Source of the DNA: Gorsachius magnificus | Taxonomy: Eukaryota > Chordata > Aves > Pelecaniformes > Ardeidae | Direction of reading: 5' to 3' | Length of the DNA stretch: 64,000 nucleotides | Assembly (NCBI GenBank): GCA_034008185.1 | Contig: CM067086.1 | Location: forward strand, 37,177,007 to 37,241,006 | Part shown: positions 1 through 12,060 of the stretch, in pieces | How the letters are laid out: every line of letters starts with the position of its first letter | Numbering within the stretch: the first letter of the stretch is position 1 | Translations under genes and position numbers: made by a program | The notes under the pieces: model-generated | Databases searched by the model: none | Told to the model about the DNA's origin: nothing | What the model saw: the letters and a program-made list of their open reading frames with translations, nothing else

Positions 1-901
1 AATGTAAAATCTTAAAAGTAATAGAAGTCTCTAAAGGCATCTATCACATTATCTGTGCTTTTAGGTATTCTGAGCTCTCACTCTGAAGAGCATCTCAGCT
101 CCCACTCACGTTTAAGTAACTCTCAGAAATCAGATGTCGAACTGAGATGCTCAGTGCCCCACATGTGCATGCCGTCATTAAACCAGATGAAGTTACACTG
201 GCTTGATATGTCTGTCAAAGCTTCAGTGGCCATCATTTTGCATGAAGTGGACTAAGGCACTGTTGCCATATTCAGCTGCTTTATTTAGGACAATCATTCA
301 GAGTACCTACCCTTCAGTTCTCCTTCACTCTGTATCTATTAAAATTTACCAGGTAATTCTCCTTTTGCTTGAAAATTCTCTGACTGATGAAACTTTGGTG
401 CTGTTGCCATCTGGGGAGACAGACATCTGTCTGTTTTGTCTCTTAGTTCTATAGTGATTCAGATTTAAGAATATGCAAACCTAAACCATGCTCCCAAGGA
501 GAAGGATGGCAGTTGTGTTTTGCTTAGGAAATGCAAAAATTAGGTCTGGGTCCCCTGTAGCCTGCATATTTGATTGAAAGCTCACACTTCCCAAATGTTA
601 GTCTACTAGAAGGGTACTTCTAACTTTCTTGGTTCAAAGTCACAGTTCAAAAGTGGGGGACCAAGAAAGAGAGCATGAAACTTCAGTGTAATTGGAGAGT
701 ATAGATTGGGGTGAGTGTAAACATTCTTGGTCTCTGGAGTGGTTTTGGTTTATAAGTAGCATCCCTGTAAAGTAGATGTTTCCCATATCCTTGGGTAAGG
801 GGGCCTACATTTCAATTCTTTTGCATCCTGGAAAAGTTCTCTGGCTTTTGCATTAACTTCATCTTTTTCTTCAACTGTAGTGTAAAGGAGAAATTCTTCA
901 T
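1..901. other. Unique AT-rich intronic DNA
   Basis: No recognisable repeat or coding segment is present. Short ORFs are scattered on both strands with no family resemblance and no splice context. Confidence 0.5.
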
Positions 902-994
902 CTTTTTTGGGGGGTGGCTTTTTCTTCGGGTGGTTTTTTGGTTTGTTGGTTTTTGGTTGTGTTGTTAGTTTGTTTTTTTTTTTTTTTTTTTTTT
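902..994. repeat. G/T-rich low-complexity tract ending in T22
   Basis: The + strand is almost entirely T and G, with G6 and G3 runs alternating with T blocks, and it ends in 22 consecutive T at 973-994. The complementary strand has the same A/C-rich flavour as the tracts at 33591 and 57711. A minus-strand ORF across it is low-complexity lysine/proline and is not considered a gene. Confidence 0.85.
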
Positions 995-2144
995 GATAGG
1001 ATATAGACACTGGGATTTCTTCAGTCCTAGTTTGTGACTCTCCATCTGACTTAGGGTCTGTCCTTCAGACCAGAATTTGATTTTGAGTTTAAGACAATGT
1101 GGTGTATTTCATTGTTTCTAATTTGCTAGTTGAGAAATCTATGTGTCCGCCGTGCTAGCTGTTGTAAATCCTGGGGGTTAATTCAGAAGATTCTAAGCCC
1201 AGGTTCTAATTCAGAACTGTGAATTTAACACCAAAAGAGAGAAGTTTAAAAGCCTGCTCTGTAGGTAAAAGAAAGAGGACTTAACATTTTTGTGGTTTGG
1301 ACTTCTATGTTCTTCTGACAGCTCTCAAGCCTTATATGCTCAGCATAAGTAACCTTATGTTTACTGATAATCCAAACTTTTTCTCAATATTCGAATAAAA
1401 TTTTAAGCCTGTGATTACAGCTTAATTATTGGCAGATATGAATACTTTCCTGATAATGACACATATGAAGGCTGGTGGCCTGCCATTTAGCAGTCTTATG
1501 GAAATCTGTTGTTGTACTAAGTCTATAAGCAGTTACATGTGAATTTACCTCTGTATGTGGGAGGAATCCTATTGAGTTCTGCTCATATGCTTAAATTTTA
1601 ATGACGGCTTAAAGTTTAATTTATGGATGAAAAGCTTGCAACATTGATATTAATGGCAAACCTGCCCAGGATTTAGTAACAGAGATGAATCATAAGTTGC
1701 TTGACTATTATGAGCAGCCCATTCCAGGTAACTATTTGTTCCCTCGATTTGACATGAATATCATGCTTTCCAAGCAACTGAACATGTGCCATGCATGACT
1801 GAGTGTGTGCTGGCAGTCATATTTCCAATTCTGCTAAGCGTTGCCGTGATTTTTCCAGGCACAATCCCTTGGTATCTGAAGGGTTTAAAATTCAAATGTA
1901 TTTTCCTACTTATCCTTTTTGTGAGCAACCTTGGTTTTTTCATCTAGCCCCCATCAAGTCTAAAGGGATGCTTCATCTTTTTGAACATTGCTTAGTGTGC
2001 AAAGGGAGAACCTCTTTCCACATCTCTCTGTAATCAAAGGGCACATAGAGTAAGTAGCCTTCCAAGCCAAATCCAAAGCAAGAAAATCTTCAGCATCATG
2101 TTTTGAGGTCCAGCTGAATCTCTTCAGCAATTCTATGATGTCAG
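995..2144. other. Unique intronic DNA
   Basis: No repeat family or exon was recognised. Overlapping short ORFs on opposite strands near 1760-2030 have no family resemblance. Confidence 0.5.
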
Positions 2145-2195
2145 TGATATGCTGATCCTAGTGATATGCTAACCTTGGTGACATGCTTATTCTGG
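2145..2195 (+). repeat. 17-bp x 3 tandem repeat
   Basis: Three consecutive 17-bp units occupy 2145-2161 (tgatatgctgatcctag), 2162-2178 (tgatatgctaaccttgg) and 2179-2195 (tgacatgcttattctgg). They share TGAYATGCT plus a degenerate tail. A partial related motif precedes the first unit. This is a short minisatellite with no coding context. Confidence 0.85.
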
Positions 2196-3130
2196 TACCT
2201 TCTACCCAAATGAAAATCTTTAACATAGCATCAACAACATAGCAGAAACTGTGGCTCTTAGTGTATTTTGAATGCTGTTATAAACTTTGGATCAATAAAT
2301 GACCAACAGTTTTCTTTCATGGTGTCCCAAGAAGGGGTCATCATAATTTAAACCTATAAACCTCGCTGCTATCTGCTTGCTGAGCCCATTGTTGCAAGGG
2401 AGTCCATCCACTGTATTGTACTATATTTCTACTCCCATAAGAAGCTTTATTTCCTAGGTTCTTTAAGGAGGACTGATGCCAAAGATTGGTTTGAAATTTT
2501 GCTTTAAGGTAAAAAGAATAAAAAGGGAAGCAACTGTATAAGAAATAACCATAGCAATATCTAATCCCATTCTTATTCTGCAACTTCGTCAGCCTAAACA
2601 AGCTGACTAGTTCTGTCCTTGGCAGAGACCAGTGTGTCTCTAACCTATGAAACACAGGAATAATTATTTTTAGGTGGAGAATGAGAGGGTTTTTTTCACC
2701 ATATTCTTCAAAAAACTGTTTTGAAGCCATTCCCAGTGCTATTGCTTCATATGACAAATGCCAAAAGATCACCAATATAATCAAAACCGTAGGATTAAAA
2801 ATGTTATGATAGACAAAATTGCACCTTTAACTGTTATACTGACTGTCTTAGACTATTATCTGGCTTTGCAATAACCAGCAGTAAATACCACAATCATAAA
2901 CTGTCACTGAGAGAAGTGCTTTAGAATCCCTAAGATTCAATGTCCAAGTAGTGATTAAGCCAGAAACAAAAGATACATATAAACATACATATAAACCATG
3001 AGGACTGGATAAATGAGGCTGACGCTAATGTCAAAAGCAACCAAAGAGAGTTCAAAGAGATCATTAGTTCACTTCCTTTTGAGATCAAAGGAAAGTATTC
3101 ATTTTGACTTGCAATTCCTTCTCTTCATCT
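2196..3130. other. Intronic DNA directly upstream of the Penelope-like relic
   Basis: It contains the longest non-transposon ORF on the minus strand (2341-2784, 147 codons), which I do not recognise and which is near the length expected by chance in this much AT-rich DNA. The part nearest 3131 could include an eroded 5' portion of the Penelope-like element, but I could not align it. Confidence 0.4.
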
Positions 3131-4149
3131 CTTATCCTTTGGATTATTTACTAGCTCCCTGAGCTCCACAAACAAGGGAACCCGGGCAGCTCTACTACCA
3201 CAGGCTTCATCTACTACTACTCTCTCCTTGAAACCCTCACCAGAACCTCAATATCATACAGCAAGTTTTCCACAAAGAAGAGACTTTCTCCACAGATTCT
3301 GTAACAGAAAGAGCCTCTTGATGAACAGCTTCATAGTGTTCTGCAGTCCCTCTAGTCTGTATGCCCATATGCCACCTTATGATGGTAGCCCCTTGAAGGT
3401 TTACAAGGAGAGGCTTTGCTTTCACTAATCTCACCTGTACCAGACTTTACAAAACAAGGAACATGAAAACAGCCCTACAGGTAGCCAACCTTCTTCATTG
3501 GCTGCCTTGAAAAAGAGTTTCTAAACAATTATACTATCATATCATGGTATATCTGGCATACACAGATGAAAATTTTATCCGGACTGGAAACTCAGACTCT
3601 TTTATTGATTACCACCACAAATTCAGGAATGACTAGCATTCTTCCAAGCCATTTTTGGAATGTTCCTACACCAACATTACTTTCCTAGATGCTATCATCC
3701 ATACCAAAACTGTAACCTAGAAAGTGCAGTATGTAGAAAAAACATGAGCCCACCTATTTCCATAAAATAAAAATCTGTACCAAACTGTTCAAAGATGTAA
3801 TATACAGTCAGACCCTTAAATAAGATATTTGTTATGAACAGAGCAGTTGATACGCTAATCTCGGTCATCTAAAGGGGGTTTTTAGTAATAGAAACACTCC
3901 TGTGAAAAGAGCCACCTAAATACAATGTTAGGAATTACTTACTTGAAAGAAAATGCCATTACTGTTACTAAATCCTTAGTTATCACCATCCATCCGTGGA
4001 ACTTTTAGAACATCATTACACAGTTACAGTGTATAACAGAAAAAAGATCCTACTTTGGGGAAAAAAAAAGAAATCTTCCTAGAAAAATCTTCTTAGAACC
4101 ACCCATCCTAGTGTTCAAATAGCCCTCTAGCCTTGCTGAGCTTGTCAGT
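3131..4149 (+). pseudogene. Penelope-like reverse transcriptase relic
   Basis: This is the degenerate RT domain of the element. Frame usage changes from the frame of 3131 to that of 3228, then back to that of 3547, and then to that of 4081. In-frame stops occur at the LP motif (3149-3151), after the K of LVFK, and after HPWNF. The catalytic YIDD-equivalent reads Y-T-D-E, so the second catalytic aspartate is replaced by glutamate. This alone would impair polymerase function. The open stretch 3228-3428 (66 codons) is the largest intact piece and covers the region before and including SLYxxxP. Confidence 0.78.
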
Positions 4150-4565
4150 AGAAGCAAATGCTGGGCAATACACTTAGTGGATCAGGAGTGTGCCTGAGCA
4201 TGAAATGGAAGACTTGCCAAGACATCTCTAAAATAATAATCCCTACAACAGACCTATTTAATGTCTTTGTATTCTATAGCAGCACTTCCAGGGTTGTAAT
4301 ATATTTCAAGTGCTTTCATGGTAACTTTGCAAGGGAAACCAATCCACCAGTATGCCCCAGATTGAATGGTGCAGAAAGTCTCTAAAGAAAAAAATCATCC
4401 AGGTAAACATTTCTAATAAAACAATCATTCTGTAATCTCCCTGTCTTGATCCTCAAGAGAAACTCACAGAAATAACTTCAGAAGATGAGAATAAGGACTC
4501 AAATTTGTAATTCTACTGTAATTTTTTAAAAATATACATAAACATATACAGTGGTTTTGTTGTAC
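4150..4565 (+). pseudogene. Penelope-like GIY-YIG / C-terminal domain relic
   Basis: The open stretch 4158-4385 contains GSGVCLSMKWKTCQDIS, matching the Cys-rich linker (GSGxCxxxxCKTC) of Penelope proteins. Next comes STSRVVIYFKC, matching the (S)NVVYLIxC strand of the endonuclease. The ETNPPVCPRLNG segment sits where the family has GETGxxLRxRMNGH. Past the stop, other frames give a HPGKHF..NHSV and LPVLILKRN pattern to about 4565, as expected for the tail of the domain. The catalytic residues are not all preserved. Confidence 0.7.
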
Positions 4566-7500
4566 GCTATAATCTTCCTTAACTTCTGTATGCTTTAGAG
4601 GCTATAACCTACCTTTCTTAGTGTCTCCCCTAAGTAGAATCTTCTCTTTCTCCCCCTTTACCTCCCCTCTGGAAATCTCCTTTTCTCCATAGTTTGCGTT
4701 GGTTTTATAAAGAAAGTACAACTGATACGTATGTAGTTCTCCTAACCTTGTGTTTGGCTTCAAAAACTGTTGCATTTATTTCATACCAATCACCCACATT
4801 ATTTCCTATCATCATGCCCGTTATTTATATGTTTGCTGCTTCTTCATGTTCTGTTTCAGTATGTTTTAAGGGAGGGATCCTAACCAGAGTTCAGACATCT
4901 TTTTCAAAATTATGTATTCACGATTGGCAATTTTATTTGGGTCCACTACATTATCTTGGCATTTTGGCACCACAAATCTTTCCATCCCCCATCCCAGTTT
5001 GTTTTCTTTTGTGAATTTGATGCATGAGAGCCTGAGGGTTGAGCTCAGTAACTGAAACATTGTCTCTTTCTCTAGAGGTTCGGTTATGTGATTATTGTGA
5101 CAGGTTTGAAGTGCTCATGTTCTTTCTCTTTGAATTTTCACTTGGTTAACTGTTTGTGAGCCATGCCATACCCTAGATAATTCATCCCTAGACATTCTCT
5201 AACATGTACAGAAATAGTGTCGTGGATCTTGTGTAGCTGGTATTTCTTCTGTCTACATTTGCCCAGATTCCACTTGTAAGGACACCTTGTGCTACTGCAT
5301 ACCTACTGGGACACTCACATGAACCAACCCTTTTTTCCTCTTCACTTATTTCCTACAGCTATCCTTATATTTGTTTGTTCATAAACTGTGGTCCAGTTTT
5401 ATGGCTATATGGGAAGGTATCCAAAACTTACCAGATGTTGCAAGACATCAAGTTAGTAATAATTTCTCCACCTTTACTTCTCTGCAGAAATACCTTCTAC
5501 TGAGGCACCAACATCTCTCCTGATAAGCATAGCTATGTTTTTTCTATAGTGCTAAAAGTAAGTTCAGGCTGAACTAATTGTGATAAATTGGTGCCCTCCA
5601 TATCATTACACACTGAAATAAGTATTATTGAACCTCAAAAATGTGTCAAACTTCTTTTTTCTAACCAGCTTTTGATATTTCAGTTCTTGTGTGTATTTTA
5701 AATGTGAAACCTCTGCTTTTAGCTGGTTTTCACTGCTGAAACCTTAGTCAGTTGAGTTGGGGAATTCGATCTAAAGCACTGGCCTAATCTTCAGACTCTT
5801 TTCCTTCTTGCACTCTTTCAATGCAAGTGAACCACATGGGATCTATCTCCCTCACGCAGTGGTAGCAAAGGTGGTGGTTGCCTTAAGAGCCCATATGGAT
5901 TGTTTCCATGAATCTTGGTGAGATCATCTACCTTTTAAGGACACAGATTAGTAGCTGTTTTCCCACTCTCTTTTTAATCCAAAGGACCACAAATAATGTT
6001 CATACTTCAATTTCTGTTGACCAAGCTTCCTTTTGTTGCTTGTAAAAACTTGAAAAAATCGTTCTTTCTAGACAGCATTATCATCTGCTGTCCACTGTTA
6101 GAGAGGCACAGCTTTCAGATCAACTCTAGGTAATGTTTCAGGGATTGAACACGTTTCTATCACTGACTTCGATTGTACTGCTTCTCACCACAAACTCTGT
6201 CAGCCTAACAAAAAACCAGCCATGAAATCCCATGAGAGAATTCTGTTTCAGAACATTCTCTTAGTAGCTCTTTGTAATGAGACAGGACAACATTTTCAAA
6301 ACAAGGAAACGTCTTAGTCCACCTGACTGTTGCATTTTAGGGCAGCTTAAAATGGAAAAGCCAAGCTTACATGCATGCTTATGCCAAGAGATTTACTTGT
6401 TTTAGGCTTAAAGAGCCCAGGATTTGATATCTCTGCACCAGAGAGCAATTTTTGACATCTTTTTTTTTGGTTGTTGTTTCCAAGTCTAACCAAAGCATTT
6501 TCAAAGGCTTACTTTTTTTTTTTTTTTTTTCTTCCATGGCTGTTACTCTTTTGAAATTAATTTGTTACTTGTCTTCTGTTGTATCTCCAAATGGTAGTTG
6601 TATTTATATTCTGAGTTTGTGGCAACTTACTCAAACTGATTCTGGCATGTTAATATATGAAAGCATGTAGTATGTGACATTTTGTCATGCGTTGCTTCTT
6701 GAACCACTTCTCTTTTTCAGTAAGCACACTGAAATAAAGTTGAGGCTTTTGTAACTTGTGTTTACAATCCAGGCAGGGTTCAAAAATAAGAGCTTTGGCT
6801 CCAAAGTTCTAGTCAAGTTCATGTTGTATAATTAGATACCTTTTTAGAGAAAATTACACATTCACTGTTTGCTAGGTAAGATTATTTTTCTCCCAATTAT
6901 TACATGGTGTTAGTGTGACCTGTTTCTTCTCTTTGTAATTGGAGCTGTATATCAGTGTTGAATTAATTTCCCCTAAATATCCTAAAAACTATTTCTGAAA
7001 TATTTTGTGGTCCTTGGAGATGAAAACTACTGTGTAAATGTAAAATGATTTGTTAGTATTAGGCAGAGAAGTTATTTTATTTTCTAACTATTTTTTTATA
7101 TTTGTTTTGCTGTCATTCTTAGCACTTATATTTGGTGAGAAAGGGATTTTTTTTTTCCTGGTAAAATACATTGATTTTCTTTCTTTTTCTTTGCCATTTT
7201 ATTCCCTCACTTTAGTAATATGAGAGAGAAAGAGAGTTCTTCTGTAAGAAGCAAGCTTTTTTCCTTAAAGTCACAAGCTTTGTATTATAAGGCATCTGTT
7301 ACATTGGAATGCATTTTGATTTTTCCAGGCATTTGAAATGAATTGGTAGCAAACAGATATGAAGTATGTGTACATATATGAGTGGATAGTGAAAATACTG
7401 TCGGTTCAGATAAACATCTTGATTATGAAATATTGCAGGTTCTAATATGTTTATATTATAATTTTGTGTTCAGTTCTCCAGTTTACTTTAAGAATGTTCC

Positions 7501-8559
7501 TATTTACTGTTAAAGCTGAATTCATTTCTGTGAAAAGAATTATTATAATTCCACAGAAGGGAGTCTTATATAGTACATCTAAAAATTCAGTAGAATTTCA
7601 GAGTTGCATTGACATTAAATATTTGTGATGAGGATTATTTTAGCTAATTGTGTCTGTCATCTACATATCTGTTGATCATTGATTCATGTGTTTATGATAA
7701 TTATTACCAAACCACACAGTAATGTAACATTAAAACTTGAGCTTTAATTGGAATTTTAATAAGTATCTACAAAAGAGAATAATAATCTTGAAGGAAATGT
7801 TTACAATTAATTTAAAAAAAACCAAAGTCATGATAGATGCACAAAAGGAAGTATTATACAAAAGCAGAGAACAATGAAAATATCCTTTAAATGTGTGTGT
7901 CCTGATCTCTTAAGTTTCCTGGAGCTTCTACTGCTCTTTATAAAATATTGCAATATAGTGTAATGATTTTTTTTTTAAATGCTCCTCTGATAATACTCTC
8001 CATCTCTCTTTTTTTTTTTTTTTTTTTTATCAAGACTCCTGGTAAAGAAGGGTAGGATAATCACTGGCGTATCTCTAGAGGCATCAATTTTTAAGATAGA
8101 ATTTTAATGCCAATCTGAATCCAAATCTTAAAGATGAACTGGGTTAGCCACATAGTTAACTTTTAATTTAATGTTAATTCCTAGTATATGTGCCAAGAGT
8201 TGGATGTAACTTTCCTTTGTACATGCTTACTGCAATCCAAAGTAATCAATAAATGTAGATAAAATACATTAGGTCACTGCTGTCTCCAATTATATTTCTG
8301 CTTAATGTTCCTCATACTGCACAATGGACCTGTAATTGTAGTACAGTGTAAGAGTTATTGTAATCCCATCCTTTATACATTACTCCATCAAAAAAGTACC
8401 AGTGCTACTAATCACATTAAATGCCAACAATTGCTACTTGTGTTGGACACACAGATGTTGGTAGTAATATATACAGTGCTAAATACTTGCAGTAGAGCAT
8501 ACTGATATTGTAGTCAGTGGGATTTTTCTGTTAACTTCAGTGGGTCCAGGAGCTGACAA
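4566..8559. other. Intronic DNA, mostly unique, with T-runs
   Basis: No transposon was recognised with confidence. Homopolymer runs include T18 at 6513-6530 and T20 at 8009-8028. A 106-codon + strand ORF at 4694-5014 has no recognisable family and follows the Penelope relic, so it could include eroded 3' sequence of that element, but I cannot show it. Confidence 0.45.
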
Positions 8560-8800
8560 AGGTGCAAGAGGAATTGAAAGAATGAAAAGGAAAATATTAA
8601 GGAATAAAATTAAGAGGGAGAAGGTTGTGAAGAAACAAACAGTAGTAAAATAAATCAAATAAAATGAAGTAGACATTCAGAAGATTAAAGCTATGGGTTG
8701 AAAAGGGAATTAAAAAAAAAGGGAAAAAAAAAGGGAAACCAAAATGAGTCAGACAGAAAGTAGGCAAAGGAGAGAAATTAAGAGAGAGAATTAAATTCTT
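8560..8800 (+). repeat. Purine-biased (GA/A-rich) tract
   Basis: For about 240 bases the + strand is strongly biased toward A and G, with GAAAAGG, AAAAAAAAAGGG and GAGAGAGA-type stretches and few pyrimidines. This is strand-asymmetric low complexity. The opposite-strand ORFs across it (Phe/Leu/Ser-rich) are composition artefacts. Confidence 0.7.
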
Positions 8801-9894
8801 CCTGCTGGAGATAGTTTCTCCTGTCACTCACGGATAAGTATTGCCTCTAGAAAGGTCAGTTCAGGCATTGCCAAATGGCAGAAGTGATAGGGAAGAACCA
8901 CATCATCTGATACAAGGTGAGTAAAATAGGGCTCAAGATGTAATTTTTATTGTTGATAGGACATTGTTTACTTTGACAATTCTGTGAATCCCCCCTTGAA
9001 ATGTGTGTGGAGTTCTCGCGAATATGACTAACTTTTTTTTTCCTGCCATTTCTGGAGTCACAAATTTCTCACACCTAAATGCATGGTATAGCATATTCTC
9101 AGGTGGCCAGAATGTTGAAGCCTTAGAAAGAAATTGAAAGAAGTACTGAATACCAGAATCGTACTTTACAAATTAGGTAATGTAGTTAAAAAATGGTTTG
9201 TGAAGTCTTAACTTACTTGAAAACTGTGCTTTGTAAAACAGGGCACATCCTCTATAAAGAAAACACAACAATGTCCTGTTTCAGTGAAGATGTTGCTCCT
9301 GACTTCAGTGCTGTGCTTACAATAGAACCCCTGTTTCAGGGTTTTTTTCTGTGTTTATGCTTCCTTTCATCCTGTAATTGAGTGTTAGGAATTTGGGGTC
9401 TGCAGCTTTTTATAGAAATTAGCGCTTGGTAGTGCTGACAGTAACAATAGGAAGAACAACCGCATGCCAAGTTACATCCAAAGCTTCAGGATTTCATTTT
9501 TGTGGAGGTTAAAGTTGCCATATATTTTTGATCCAGTAGATGATGATAATAATTATCCCACGTTGCAGCATTTTCCTTGCATCATTGACAGAATAGGTAG
9601 TGAATCCTTTAGACCAGTTTGGTTTGCTCTTTTAGTATTTGTTGTTAGTCACATGAGGTAATGTCGAATTTATAGTTCATTTCCTTTTACTTGAACAAAA
9701 CTGTTTTACAGGATAATTTCAGATTATATTAACAAATAGAAAGGGCATGACAGAAAGAAAAGAAAGCAGCATGATAAACGTTGTGACCTTCTAGTGAGAA
9801 ACAGTATGGCATGCATAAAGGACTGCTGCATTAAATGGAGGGGGGAGAAGGAAGTGGGTAATTATTTGTAGCAGTGCTTTTACTGTTGTTGGAA
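8801..9894. other. Unique intronic DNA
   Basis: No repeat or exon was recognised. Short ORFs at 9193-9381 and 9464-9661 show no family resemblance. Confidence 0.45.
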
Positions 9895-10240
9895 TGAGAC
9901 AGACTAACAGTGGCAGCAGTCATTTTGCTGAATCAAAGTCCATGTTAGTCGCATTATACACTGCCACAAAAGGTTGTTAAGGCTGGTATTAGCATGTACC
10001 ACTGAGGACATTGGAAGGACTCGATCTGTCACACTAAATCGCCTTCTTGCCCTCAACCATTGAAGTCTCCAGCTCCTCTGACATGTTCTTTCATTAATGG
10101 CCTGGCCTTGACAACTGATCCTAATTGCCTCTGAACCGCACTTCATGTATTATTGGTGTCTGCCTGCCCTGGTTCATGTCAACAAGCCGCAGCGTGCACA
10201 GGGTGTGCCCGGTGCCTTTTGCTGAAATGATGCTCACATA
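9895..10240. promoter_or_regulatory. Candidate conserved noncoding element
   Basis: The segment is compositionally balanced and non-repetitive, and stands out from the AT-rich surroundings. It has several homeodomain-type cores (CATTAATGG, CCTAATTGC) and TALE-type TGACA/CTGTCA words (CTGTCAC, TTGACAACTG). It has no long ORF of interest and no transposon resemblance. The appearance fits a vertebrate enhancer, but conservation cannot be tested from one sequence. Confidence 0.28.
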
Positions 10241-11829
10241 GTCATTTACCTCTGAGGGTTTGGGTCTCACTGGGAATGAAGTATAAAGCTAAAGATCTTC
10301 CTGTCTCTTCTTAGTAATACTTTAATGTGGATCTCTGCTATGTACTTATTAGACATGTATGAAGACTCAGTAAAGCATCAAGCCAATTATGCAAGATTAC
10401 ATTAAACTGCCGACTGTAAATGCAGAATAAAACTTGTCTGCATTTTAGTTAGAGTGTTTGTTTATTCACTCTGAAAAGCTTATTCAGCTAGAAAGTATGG
10501 CTTACACTTCATTTTTCATAAATAAAAATTCTGTTCTAACTTAAAGTAATAGCATAAAAGAAATATTATCTGTAATATCGACAGAGTTTCTGTAGATTGA
10601 AATATTCTGACTATATAAATAGTAGGAAAAGGATCCCATTAGTTGAGATGTAAATTAAAGCAAAAGCTATTTAAAAATCTTAATGTTCTCTCCTTTTCAA
10701 TGAAACAGCTTCATAGATATTTATTAATATTTCTGAGAATGTTTTTAAAACATACATTTAGTTTCATAAAGCAAAAAGCAAAACGGTTTTTATTTTTCAG
10801 TCTTGCAGATTGCAAAAACTGTGATACATTTTAATTCTCCTTCTGCAGTATGCATTGTATTTTTACTGTGAAGTTTTATTTTTAAATCTATAATAACATA
10901 TCTGCCCGCCCAAAACGTTTATATATTTAAGCATGGCTATGATTTAAAACTTGTATAATTTCTTATAAGATTTTCTATGATTACCTCAGTCATTGAGAAG
11001 ACTGAATAATTTGAATGGGGAGCCTTTTAAGCATGCAAGTTCTACCAGTGATAATAAAAAATGAATCACAGAAGCTCTTTGGTGCTAGGTATCATTTAGC
11101 CTAATCTAGACAGTGACATTTGGGCCACTAACAGCATAATCATAGTTATTGCTACAAATTGCTCCATGTTTGAGTTTTAATGTTATAAGTAAATTATGCC
11201 ACAGGATAAAATATATGCTTCTTTGGGAATTAAACATGTTTATTTCAGCAATGTGGATATGGAATACTAGGCAGATGGCAGGTTTCTTTCATGTAGTAAT
11301 ACTGCCACCTTCTGAGCCAGTGGAGAATGATTCAGAGATGTAGCTGTTTTCTGTGCTAGCGACTTTCTAAAGAATGTGTTGCAGGTTGGTGGTTTGCTTT
11401 GAGTCAGTGCCATAACCTCCCAAAGTCAAAAGTGCTCAAGACCAGAAATTGCCTGAAACCTATTGCTGAAAATGTTTCAAAATCTACTTTGGGAGGTAAT
11501 TTATCTTTTCTTGGAGATTGCACTCCTACTGTGGAAGTCTGGCAGACTACAAGAAATAGGTAGAGAAAGTCCATGGGGAAAATTTTGTTAAAAATGCTTT
11601 TCTAAAGATGTACTGCCATTGAAGTCAAGAACCAAAATATCATTCTTATTCTCTGTACTCTGTCAAAAGACTGATCCTGAGTTAATTCTGATGCAAGAAT
11701 TACATAGGAGGAAAGGTTGCTCGGTGGTTTTAGGGCAGAGGTGGCCACAGCTGGGATTAGAAGATGAAGGGGATTGCGAATGTTCTTTCACCATCATTCA
11801 TTCAGACAACGTGCCCTTCAGCAGAACAG
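10241..11829. other. AT-rich intronic DNA
   Basis: Nothing specific was recognised. The sequence is AT-rich with scattered short ORFs. Confidence 0.45.
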
Positions 11830-12060
11830 CAAGCCCTTCTGATTTTCTCGAATTAGGAAGATTAGCATGAAGCGCATAATGCGGGATGATGGAATTTGTC
11901 ATAATTTGCATTGTCCTGGAAAGATTCAGTTTGATAGAGCGATGCATCTCAGAGCATGTCATGTCCCACGGGCAGGTCATGGAGGAAGCTCGGCAGAAAT
12001 AATTTTGCGATATGTGCATCAGTTGTAAATGCCTCATAACCAATTTGTCAAAAAAGGAAA
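11830..12060. promoter_or_regulatory. Candidate conserved noncoding element with POU octamer
   Basis: A non-repetitive segment with a perfect octamer ATTTGCAT at 11904-11911, a nearby TCGAATTAGG homeodomain core and GATGCATC. Palindromic GACATG/CATGTC-type words lie around 11955-11970. Its composition is more balanced than its flanks, and it ends at an A-rich run near 12055-12070. Enhancer function is inferred from appearance only. Confidence 0.3.

Larger units (their letters stand above)
3131..4565 (+). mobile_element. Decayed Penelope-like retroelement (RT plus GIY-YIG C-terminus)
   Basis: Translating the + strand in shifting frames gives the ordered signature of a Penelope-like element. 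3131-3190 has IIY*LPELHKQGNPGSS (family: FYLLPKIHK..NPGRP). 3258-3389 has RRDFLHRF then SSLYAHMPPYDG (family: DVSSLYTNIPHxDG). 3450-3490 is a remnant of the GTKMAPSYANL block. 3547-3590 has YLAYTDENFIRTG at the catalytic YIDD position. 3672-3711 has ITFLDAIIHTKT. 3971-4002 has KSLVITIHPWNF. 4090-4149 has FLEPPILVFK*PSSLAELV. The C-terminal region follows at 4158-4565. At least four frame changes and several stops show it is dead and old. Penelope elements typically encode RT joined to a GIY-YIG endonuclease, and that order is kept. The 5' and 3' ends are not defined. The family is assigned from remembered motifs, not from a search. Confidence 0.8.

Noticed and set aside
750..1010. Lysine/proline-rich minus-strand ORF
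   Set aside because: Starts in the T22 and G/T-rich tract. Composition explains its residues, and the rest has no family match.
2341..2784. 147-codon ORF on the minus strand
   Set aside because: No domain, no splice context, and a length expected about once by chance in 64 kb of this composition.
4694..5014. 106-codon + strand ORF as a gene
   Set aside because: No family resemblance. Possibly eroded 3' sequence of the Penelope-like element or chance.
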